Assembly (NCBI GenBank): GCA_002297865.1
Contig: DBKX01000313.1
Coordinates: forward strand, 1 to 7,005
DNA from: Lachnoclostridium sp. UBA739
Lineage (GTDB): Bacteria; Bacillota_A; Clostridia; Lachnospirales; Lachnospiraceae
Direction: 5' to 3'
Length of the DNA: 7,005 nt
Below are positions 1-5,151 of this stretch, one piece after another. The notes under the pieces were generated by a model, which saw only the letters and a program-made list of their open reading frames with translations, did not search any database and was not told where the DNA came from. The position numbers and the translations under genes were made by a program. The stretch's first letter is position 1; every line of letters starts with the position of its first letter.

Positions 1-17
1 CAGGGCCATGCCCTAAC

Positions 18-56
18 AAAAAAGGGCAGCTACAAGATTTCTCCCATAACCGCCCT
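18..56 (-). terminator. Candidate intrinsic terminator ending the element operon
   Basis: On the minus strand an 8-bp stem (arms 49-56 and 23-30, two G-U pairs, loop of about 18 bases) is followed directly by a run of T (A run at 18-23 on the plus strand). It lies just past the stop of the 68-residue ORF, where the repA-side operon would end. The long loop keeps confidence moderate. A separate small palindrome (AGGGC, CAT, GCCCT) sits at 2-14. Confidence 0.5.
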
Positions 57-73
57 ATCGCTGTTAATCTTTA

Positions 74-280
74 TTATTCCATTTCAGCCGCCTTTGCAAA
101 ATATGCTTTCCGATCTGTGAGTGCTCTTTTCTCCTGTTCGGACAGACATTGAAATATCTCACTATATCCCATTCCCTCCATGGGTGTATCCTTTGTCAGT
201 AAAAATAGTTTTGTATCAAACCACTCCTGCCACAGATTTTCAAGCATACTTCGACTGTCTGTGAAGGTAATTACATCCAT
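74..280 (-). CDS. Hypothetical small protein of the mobile element (68 aa)
   Basis: This is a 68-residue soluble, mixed-charge protein. The N-terminal half is rich in aromatic residues (LWQEWFDTKLFLL), and the C-terminal half looks helical and charged (SEQEKRALTDRKAYFAKAAE). I recognise no domain and assign no function. The ATG at 280 follows an AAAAGG ribosome site at a spacing of 7. A later ATG at 247 has no visible ribosome site. The frame overlaps the end of the upstream 42-residue membrane peptide by 41 bases, which suggests translational coupling. It is the last gene before the terminator-like hairpin at 18-56. Its place downstream of repA is where Tn1549-like elements carry small uncharacterised genes. 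Confidence 0.55.
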   Translation of the reverse strand: MDVITFTDSRSMLENLWQEWFDTKLFLLTKDTPMEGMGYSEIFQCLSEQEKRALTDRKAYFAKAAEME

Positions 281-368
281 TTGCCTTTTTACATACCGGA
301 TAACACATCAGCACCCAAAAACCAAGTATCAGTACAGGAACGATAATCTTAAACAATACCCTTTTCAT
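240..368 (-). CDS. Small single-span membrane peptide (42 aa)
   Basis: This short frame encodes 42 residues: a basic start (MKR), one strongly hydrophobic segment at about residues 5-24 (LFKIIVPVLILGFWVLMCYP), and a short basic tail. The predicted form is a single-pass inner membrane peptide. The ATG at 368 is preceded by a GGGGAGG ribosome site at a spacing of 5, the best support that it is translated. The start overlaps the last 20 bases of the repA frame, so it was probably coupled to RepA translation; the stop inside repA may now reduce that coupling. Tiny membrane peptides downstream of repA are common in Tn1549-like elements, but I cannot name this family and assign no function. Confidence 0.6.
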   Translation of the reverse strand: MKRVLFKIIVPVLILGFWVLMCYPVCKKANGCNYLHRQSKYA

Positions 369-1412
369 GCCAGCCTCCCCCATACATATCATGCTGCACT
401 TCCTGCTGATAATAATGATTTATCGTTGATGGTGCATTATACAGTGCCATAACCATGTATGCCTTGATGTTTGAAATTTTCGTTGTTGTATCTTTCATAC
501 AGCCCATCACATACCCCAGATGATTGCTCCTGAGTTTTAAGAATTTTGACTTTACAAGCTAATAGGGATACTCCTCCCCTGCAATCCGTATCGTAGTCCT
601 CTTTACGCATACGACCTCGCAGATCAGTTCAAATAATTCATCATACAATTCCCTATCATTTATTTCATCATATTTCATGTGATGATCGTACTCAATATTC
701 TCTTTGATAATCTCTATGTACGCATCTGCCCCACCCATCCTATCATCGGTCTTTTTTCCTTCACCGGATGGATAGATTGGATTGGTATAACTCATATCAG
801 TATAATTTATATCAGTCTTATTATAGTTAATATAAATAGGGGCTAATTCCTGAACCTCTGCAAGTTCAGTTTCTGAACCTCTTGAAGTCTGCTTTTTATA
901 CTTCTGGTGGTTCAGATTTTGTACCTCCTGAAGTTCAATTTCTGAACTTCTTGAAATATCAATGTTAGACTTCTTGAAGTTCAAATTTTGAACTTCTGTG
1001 GATTTTCCAGTATTCTCAAGCTCTTTTACCTCCTGTTCCACCGACATTGTGGCAAAGTCTTTTACATAGATAATATCTGGTTTGCCAAGACCTCTGCGCT
1101 TTTTTCAATCAATCCAATCCCTTTTTCGCAATCCAGCTCTTTCATAATCTTGACACAAGTTGCTTTCGCACATCCCAAATCTTCCATAATCGCATCCACC
1201 GTATAGATGATATACGCCCTGTTTTCCTCGTCCAGCCATCCATTTTTCATAGGCAGTGACATCCGATCGAGCATCAAGCCATACAGGAGCTTGGCATCGC
1301 TGCTAAGCCCCTTGAATCGCCCATCCTTAATCAACAGCCGGGGGACACGATAAAAAGAGAACTGGTCTGCTTCAATTCCATAGTAATAATCAAATTTTGT
1401 ATTCTCGTTCAC
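349..1412 (-). pseudogene. repA: Broken RepA_N-type replication initiator
   Basis: The intact protein would be about 354 residues and would start plasmid-type replication of the element. GTG at 1412 is the start: AAAGGAGG lies at a spacing of 9. The N-terminal 110 or so residues (starting VNENTKFDYYYGIEADQFSF, with FYRVPRLL and SSDAKLLYGLMLDR) match the winged-helix RepA_N initiators of Tn1549-like elements. A repetitive linker follows, then a C-terminal domain of the DUF6017 type (IKENIEYDHHMKYDEINDRE, later GYVMGCMKDTTTKISNIKAY). There are two lesions. One A is missing from the A run at 1100-1105; restoring it joins GLIEK to KRRGLGKPDIIYVKDF. A TAG stands at 559-561 in EEYPY*LVKSKF, where relatives as I recall them have Glu. 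Beyond it the frame stays open to TAA at 349-351. The gene lies 22 bases after parB in the same operon. Confidence 0.85.
841..1001. repeat. Seven tandem 23-bp iterons inside repA (candidate origin)
   Basis: Seven units of exactly 23 bp begin at 841, 864, 887, 910, 933, 956 and 979. The best copies (864, 933, 979, and 910 with one mismatch) open with a 15-bp palindrome of the form GTTCAnnnnnTGAAC and close with an 8-bp tail close to CTCTTGAA. Units 841, 887 and 956 are degenerate in the left arm. Three units make 69 bp, which is why the encoded linker shows a 23-residue repeat (EVQNLN...SEIELQ, EVQNLN...SETELA, then EVQEL). RepA_N plasmids are known to place the origin, with such repeats, inside the rep gene between its two conserved domains. 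This array sits exactly there, so it is probably the RepA binding site and origin. Confidence 0.8.
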
Positions 1413-1434
1413 TTTTTCATGCCTCCTTTGCTGT

Positions 1435-2322
1435 TTATTTCTCACTGTTTGAACTATTCCACTCATCCAGTAGCTGATAGATGACATTTTCAATCTGCTC
1501 ATTGGAATAATCTTCTGGAAAATATCTTCTGAGCTTGTCTGCCTTGATGGTTACTTTCCGCTCTCTCGGTCTCGCTTCTGTCAGGATCAGCCTTACCATC
1601 GGCAATGTCAGTTCATCACTTTTTCCATGTTCCTTCAGTTTCGATGCCTGTGCTGTTAAAATAATCACTCCGGTTTCTTCAAGAACAATCTGCACCCACT
1701 CCTGTTGCTGTTCTGTAAGAAATGACAGCTCTACGCCTTGCACAATTCCAATTTTCTTTTTATCGACCATATCTAAAAGTGCATCCGATAAGCGGGCAAG
1801 GTAAATATACCTTTGTACTGTTTTTGCACTCTCTCCGGCAGTTTCTCCAACCTCATCCAGACTGCTTCCTGTCCCCTTTTTGCCCTAATGTTTCACAGCT
1901 TCATATTTCATAAAATAGGCTTTTGCCTTTTAACTCGGAAGAATATCCTCCCTCTGAATGTTGCTGTCCACCATGATAATCGTAGCTTCATCATCCGTAT
2001 AATCACGAATGAACATCGGCATTGTAGCAAGTCCAACGCTTTCACACGCATGTTTCCTACGGTGTCCGGCGATAATTTCATAACCGCCGCCTTTTATCGG
2101 TCTGGCAATACCTGGCATCAATACTCCATGCTCTCTGATACTTTCAATCGTTTCCTGCATCTTTTCATCATCCAGTACCTTAAACGGATGCCCCTTGAAC
2201 TCATTCAGTTCTGATAGTACAATCTCCTGTATCTGTTCGGTTCCTGTCTGTGACTGTCCAGTTCCAAACAAATCATCAAAGCTGTTCAACTTTACCTTTG
2301 CGGCACTTCCTGTCTTACTCAT
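1435..2322 (-). pseudogene. parB: Broken ParB/Spo0J-type partition protein
   Basis: Read through, this is a 295-residue ParB, the centromere-binding partner of ParA. The N-terminal ParB/sulfiredoxin-like domain contains the GHRRKHAC box and the PGIARPIKGGGYEIIAGHRR stretch. A helix-turn-helix region follows (SLDEVGETAGESAKTVQRYI), then a C-terminal domain ending NSSNSEK. Two stops lie in frame: TAA at 1930-1932 (after QREDILPS) and TAG at 1885-1887 (after KYEAVKH). No bases are gained or lost, so both look like point substitutions, from Glu and Gln codons by memory of relatives. ATG at 2322 is preferred because GGAGGAGG lies 9 bases upstream; the TTG at 2328 is too close. The start overlaps the end of parA. 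The surviving N-terminal piece lacks the helix-turn-helix. Confidence 0.88.
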
Positions 2323-2875
2323 CGCCAAGCACCTCCTCCGTCAGTGATTGGTAGGCACTTGCCACCTTTCCATTCGGATCGTGCTTATAAATGCTCACAC
2401 CTTCCGCAGAAATCTCCGCAGCTCTTACCGACATCGGAATACTGTTATCAAACATCCTCACTCTGCTTCCATAGTTTTCAATCAACAGATTGCTGATATC
2501 CTTGGCATAATTGGTACGGTTATCAACCATTGTAAGTAAAATTCCCTCAATCTCCAGCCTCGGATTGATCTGCCGCTTTACCTTTCCAATGGTTTTAATA
2601 AGCTGTTCCAGACCTTTTACTGGAAGATATGCCGCCTGTACCGGAATTAAGATACTGTCCGCACAGGTAAAAGCATTTATCGTAATCATGCCAAGTGATG
2701 GCATACAGTCAATCAAAATGTAATCGTAGCGCTCTTTTTGCTGTTCTATGTAGGTACGCAGCACCGTTTCCCTGCTCATAACATTCACAAGTGAGGTTTC
2801 CAAACCGGAAAGCTCGATATTTCCCGGCATGAAATCCACACCCTTCTGATTTACGATTGCGATAACTTTACACAT
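2315..2875 (-). pseudogene. parA: ParA/Soj-type ATPase lacking Walker A (internal deletion)
   Basis: This 186-residue frame begins MCKVIAIVNQKG and then jumps straight to VDFMPGNIELSGLE. Full-length ParA proteins of this type are about 260 residues and continue NQKGGVGKT (Walker A), then the LLIDADPQ segment. About 75-80 residues are missing, including the nucleotide-binding P-loop. Walker B (YDYILIDCMPSLG) and the C-terminal half remain in frame to GDE*. ATG at 2875 has an AGGAG ribosome site at a spacing of 8. The frame is open, so a protein may be made, but it cannot bind ATP in the normal way and so cannot drive partition. It precedes parB with a 14-base overlap as read from the TTG, or 8 bases from the preferred ATG. 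A deliberately P-loop-less variant is possible but unlikely beside broken parB and repA. Confidence 0.85.
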
Positions 2876-2907
2876 GATAATTTCTCCTATTCTCTACTAT
2901 TTTGCTT

Positions 2908-3087
2908 TTATTTCCTGCCCTTTACATTGCTTTTCCGCACTTCCGCATAAGCCCTGTAATATTTGTTTGTTCCTTTATTGCTATAAAGCTCTGATATCTC
3001 CAGAACTTCTACTTTTGGATGACGCTGTAAGGTTTTCTGAAACCATACAATGTCATTCTTCGTTCCCATCAATCTGACTTTTAACAT
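2908..3087 (-). CDS. DUF3970-like small protein (59 aa)
   Basis: This is a 59-residue protein starting MLKVRLMGTKNDIVWFQK and ending in a basic tail (RKSNVKGRK). The alternation of short hydrophobic strands with a helix (NDIVWFQKTLQRHP, then KVEVLEISELY, then YYRAYAEVRK) suggests a small alpha-beta fold. I place it with the DUF3970 family of plasmid and conjugative-element proteins from memory; its function is unknown. ATG at 3087 is preferred over the in-frame ATG at 3117 because GGAGG lies 9 bases upstream of it. The start overlaps the preceding gene by 35 bases, and parA begins 32 bases downstream, so all are probably on one transcript. The frame is intact, unlike the genes after it. Confidence 0.7.
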   Translation of the reverse strand: MLKVRLMGTKNDIVWFQKTLQRHPKVEVLEISELYSNKGTNKYYRAYAEVRKSNVKGRK

Positions 3088-3412
3088 TAGTCTGTTCCTC
3101 CGTTTTTGTATAATCATCTACACTCGGTGTGCCGTTACAATACAGGTTAAATGCCATTCGCACCACCTTCATACTGCCACTGGTCTGCCAGCCTTCATGC
3201 AAGCACTCAGTTTTTACACATCCCGTCTTAAAATCATAGATGCTATTGATATTTCTTCTCGTATCATCACTGATACCAAGGCAATAGCAAAGTGCCTTGT
3301 GGTACACATCCTGATAGCGTACCTCTTTTAATTTTTCATAGTAGAATTTTTCATGTGCTTCGCTGATAAAGTTGATTTTTTCTTTTTTTGCGCCTAACGC
3401 TGTGCTGTTCAT
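3053..3412 (-). CDS. DUF6075-like protein, first gene of the element operon (119 aa)
   Basis: This is a 119-residue cytoplasmic protein. The core reads NFISEAHEKFYYEKLKEV, DVYHKALCYCLGISDDTRRN, INSIYDFKTGCVKTECLHEG and WQTSGSMKVVRMAFNLYCNG. This pattern is familiar from the DUF6075 family, found just upstream of parA in Tn1549-like elements; the assignment is from memory and the function is unknown. A polar tail (TKTEEQTNVKSQIDGNEE) follows. ATG at 3412 is chosen over the in-frame ATG at 3448 because AAAGGAGG stands 6 bases upstream of it. The 5' leader carries two consecutive hairpins (3444-3463 and 3471-3502), which suggests that expression of the whole operon is controlled by attenuation. 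The frame is intact. Confidence 0.72.
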   Translation of the reverse strand: MNSTALGAKKEKINFISEAHEKFYYEKLKEVRYQDVYHKALCYCLGISDDTRRNINSIYDFKTGCVKTECLHEGWQTSGSMKVVRMAFNLYCNGTPSVDDYTKTEEQTNVKSQIDGNEE

Positions 3413-3443
3413 AGTGAACCTCCTTTTAAATTGAATTGAGAAA

Positions 3444-3463
3444 GGCACTCCTAATGGAATGCC
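3444..3463 (-). promoter_or_regulatory. Second leader hairpin, between terminator and first gene
   Basis: In the minus-strand RNA, GGCATTCC, loop ATTA, GGAGTGCC form an 8-bp stem with one G-U pair, followed by TTTCTC. Read on the plus strand the same position is a mismatch, so the structure belongs to the minus-strand transcript. It lies between the hairpin at 3471-3502 and the AAAGGAGG of the DUF6075-like gene, and may be a second weak terminator or part of an attenuator. Confidence 0.5.
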
Positions 3464-3470
3464 CTAATAT

Positions 3471-3502
3471 AAAAAATAGGGACACTCATTCAAGTATCCC
3501 TA
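3471..3502 (-). terminator. Intrinsic terminator in the operon leader (attenuator-like)
   Basis: In minus-strand RNA a 9-bp stem (TAGGGATAC with GTGTCCCTA, one G-U pair, 8-base loop) is followed at once by six T. It stands about 60 bases upstream of the first gene and in the same direction as it, so it would stop transcription before the operon unless overridden. It could instead end a transcript coming from rlmD, shielding the element from chromosomal readthrough. No leader peptide with an obvious regulatory codon run was found. Confidence 0.7.
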
Positions 3503-3506
3503 CGTT

Positions 3507-3525
3507 CTATCAACATATCTGATAG
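3507..3525. repeat. Inverted repeat CTATCA-7-TGATAG
   Basis: Perfect 6-bp arms at 3507-3512 and 3520-3525 are separated by 7 bases, just upstream (on the minus strand) of the leader terminator. Size and spacing suit a dimeric repressor operator, or a small hairpin in the leader RNA. I cannot assign the binding protein. Confidence 0.4.
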
Positions 3526-3529
3526 TTCT

Positions 3530-3684
3530 CTATTTACTTTCATATTCAGAATTATTTGTGTTCCCACAACCGAGGTCTAATGCCACAACAACCGTTACTT
3601 TCCTCACAAGCTCTTTTTCCTTGTGATTTTCAGCAATTCTGTTGAAGCTGAAAAACTCTACAAAGTGCGTAAATTCAACGATTT
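3530..3684 (-). other. Palindrome-rich spacer and open frame between rlmD and the operon
   Basis: No gene with a start codon and ribosome site is visible in this stretch. It holds two adjacent perfect inverted repeats: TCACAAG-9-CTTGTGA at 3604-3626 and TTTTCAGC-12-GCTGAAAA at 3627-3654. Two direct copies of ACAACCG occur near 3568 and 3588. One minus-strand frame is open for about 51 codons, ending at TAG 3530-3532, with protein-like content (THFVEFFSFNRIAENHKEKE, then VALDLGCGNTNNSEYESK). It runs back without a stop into the rlmD region in another frame. It may be the tail of a gene cut by a deletion or by the integration junction, or an element-end DNA site. I cannot decide which. Confidence 0.4.
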
Positions 3685-4854
3685 CTATATATCCTTTCTG
3701 TGTAGTCCTACCACAGTCTCCACATGCCCCGTATACGGAAACATATCCACTGGATAAATATCCTTACCCATATACCCATTCCGATACAAATACTTAAGAT
3801 CCCTGGCCATCGTCTCTGGATTACAAGAAATATACACAATCTTCTCCGGTGACAGCTTCACCACAGATGATAAGAACGCCTCATCACTACCACCTCTTGG
3901 CGGGTCCATAAACACCACATCAGCCTTTTCACCTTCCTGCGCCATACCAACCATGAACTTACCAGCATCCTGATTGTAGAATTTAATATTCTTTACATCA
4001 TTTCTCTTCGCATTTATAATCCCATCACGAACCGCATCCTTATTAAGTTCCACACCAATAACTTCCTTCGCATGCTTACTTGCAATCATACCAATCGTAC
4101 CAATTCCACAATAAGCATCAATTACACGTTCCTTACCACTCAATCCTGCCAACTCAATCGCCTTATTATAAAGCACCTCTGTCTGCACAGGATTTACCTG
4201 ATAAAAAGACTTAGGAGAAATACGGAAAGTAAGTCCACATAATACATCTTCAATAAACCCTTTTCCATATAGCACGATATCACGTTCTCCAAGCACCATA
4301 CTTGTCTTCTTATCATTCACATTTAATACTACAGTCGAAATCTCCGGATGAAGCTTACGTAGCGCCTTCACAAAGTTATTTTTAGATGGAAGAATCGGAT
4401 CTGCTACTACAAGCACAACCATAACCTGTCCCGTCTTTTGTCCAACTCTAACTAATACATGACGTAATAATCCGTATCCAGTATCCTCATCATAGATGCG
4501 AATCTTAAAGGATTTACATAAATTCCTGATACTTCCGATAATTTCGTCTGCTAATTTATTTTCAATCATACATTCATCAATTGCTACGACACGATGTGAT
4601 TTTTCTTCATAAGAACCGGAGATGATTGTACCATCTCTTAGGCGGTCAAATACTGCATGTACTTTGTTCCGGTAATGATAGGGGTCTTCCATTCCAATAA
4701 TATCATGAACCTTACCGTATTCTTTTAACAAATGAATTACATGGCCCTGCTTTTTTGTAAGCTGTTCCTTATAAGGTATCCCTTGAAACATACAGCCTCC
4801 ACATTTTTTTGCGTGCGCACATTTATCTTGCTTTTTCTTTCCCTGTTTGGTCAT
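3685..4854 (-). CDS. rlmD: 23S rRNA (uracil-C5)-methyltransferase, RlmD/RumA family
   Basis: This SAM-dependent enzyme methylates C5 of a uracil in 23S rRNA (U1939 in RlmD; RlmCD enzymes of Gram-positives also modify U747). From the start used here it has 389 residues. The Cys ligands of the 4Fe-4S cluster are C12, C18, C21 and C95. SAM motif I is IDAYCGIGTIG at about 245-255, and the substrate motif is DPPRGG at 317-322. The nucleophile is C344 in YISCNPET and the general base is E379 in HVETVV. There is no TRAM domain, so it is shorter than the usual 450 or so. ATG at 4854 is preferred for its GAAGGTG ribosome site at a spacing of 5 and because a TATAAT box lies at 4918-4923; ATGs at 4884 and 4893 lack ribosome sites. 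The end after HVETVV is only GLHRKDI, probably altered by element insertion. Confidence 0.93.
   Translation of the reverse strand: MTKQGKKKQDKCAHAKKCGGCMFQGIPYKEQLTKKQGHVIHLLKEYGKVHDIIGMEDPYHYRNKVHAVFDRLRDGTIISGSYEEKSHRVVAIDECMIENKLADEIIGSIRNLCKSFKIRIYDEDTGYGLLRHVLVRVGQKTGQVMVVLVVADPILPSKNNFVKALRKLHPEISTVVLNVNDKKTSMVLGERDIVLYGKGFIEDVLCGLTFRISPKSFYQVNPVQTEVLYNKAIELAGLSGKERVIDAYCGIGTIGMIASKHAKEVIGVELNKDAVRDGIINAKRNDVKNIKFYNQDAGKFMVGMAQEGEKADVVFMDPPRGGSDEAFLSSVVKLSPEKIVYISCNPETMARDLKYLYRNGYMGKDIYPVDMFPYTGHVETVVGLHRKDI
3706..3726. other. Candidate element attachment junction at the 3' end of rlmD
   Basis: These bases encode HVETVVG, the most conserved part of the rlmD 3' end and its catalytic Glu. 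Chromosomal sequence is certain to the right. Element genes and an unusual seven-residue tail lie to the left. Conjugative elements of streptococci are known to integrate at the 3' end of this gene (called rum there). The second junction and the recombinase are outside the window, so the exact crossover bases cannot be read here. Confidence 0.45.
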
Positions 4855-4917
4855 TCTTGCACCTTCACTCTTTCTTTTACTCATTCTTGGCATACATTTT
4901 CTTAAACTCTGTCTAGC

Positions 4918-4946
4918 ATTATACCTTGTTTGTATGGTTTACGCTA
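4918..4946 (-). promoter_or_regulatory. Candidate rlmD promoter
   Basis: A perfect TATAAT lies at 4918-4923 on the minus strand. The expected -35 position, 17 bases further upstream (4941-4946), reads TAGCGT and is poor. Transcription would start near 4911 and leave a leader of about 57 bases before the ATG at 4854, which carries a ribosome site. Confidence 0.45.
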
Positions 4947-4962
4947 CTCTTTTTTACTGGAT

Positions 4963-5070
4963 ATGCTAAGCACAAACTTCACCAAAGAACATTTAGTTAG
5001 CCTTCTTGACTAGATGATAAAAGAATATGATCCATATATGAAATACGAAGCGCAATTTAGTAAAAAATAG
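4963..5070 (+). pseudogene. Possible small gene remnant with internal TAG
   Basis: In the spacer between rlmD and the germination operon, one plus-strand frame reads MLSTNFTKEHLVSLLD, then TAG at 5011-5013, then MIKEYDPYMKYEAQFSKK and TAG at 5068-5070. With the first stop read as a sense codon this is a 35-residue amphipathic, charged peptide that looks protein-like. No ribosome site is visible before the ATG. The frame is also open upstream to about 4906, across the rlmD promoter. It may be a decayed small gene or the tail of a lost one. Chance is a real alternative at this length. Confidence 0.25.
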
Positions 5071-5087
5071 ATTTTATTATATTTTAG

Positions 5088-5117
5088 GTATATTTTCCCG
5101 TATTACAAGCCATATTA
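5088..5117 (+). promoter_or_regulatory. Sigma-G-like forespore promoter of the germination operon
   Basis: GTATA at 5088-5092 and CATATTA at 5111-5117 are separated by exactly 18 bases. This is close to the forespore sigma-G pattern as I know it (-35 GMATR, 18 bases, -10 CATNMTA), with one mismatch in each box. Transcription would begin near 5124, about 28 bases before the ATG at 5152. Sigma-G control is what GerA-family operons normally have. Confidence 0.55.
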
Positions 5118-5151
5118 GTATTTAGACTTTTATTTACGTATGGAGGACACT

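Noticed and set aside
2..14. AGGGC-CAT-GCCCT palindrome as a terminator
   Set aside because: No T run follows it on either strand within the window, and the stem is only 5 bp; the neighbouring hairpin at 18-56 fits better.
180..452. Plus-strand frames opposite repA, parB, parA and rlmD
   Set aside because: They lack ribosome sites, have unnatural composition rich in Ser, His, Phe and Cys, and lie antisense to recognisable genes.
841..1001. Regular repeats as a CRISPR array
   Set aside because: Units are contiguous 23-mers with no unique spacers, and they lie inside a repA frame with palindromic cores typical of iterons.
1100..1105. Programmed -1 frameshift in repA
   Set aside because: The A run is in the wrong phase for a heptamer of the A AAA AAG type, six A is short for transcriptional slippage, and the gene has a second lesion downstream.
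3530..3600. LDLGCG string as a SAM methyltransferase motif
   Set aside because: It lies near the end of an open frame without a start, and only about 15 residues follow it, so no methyltransferase domain can be present.
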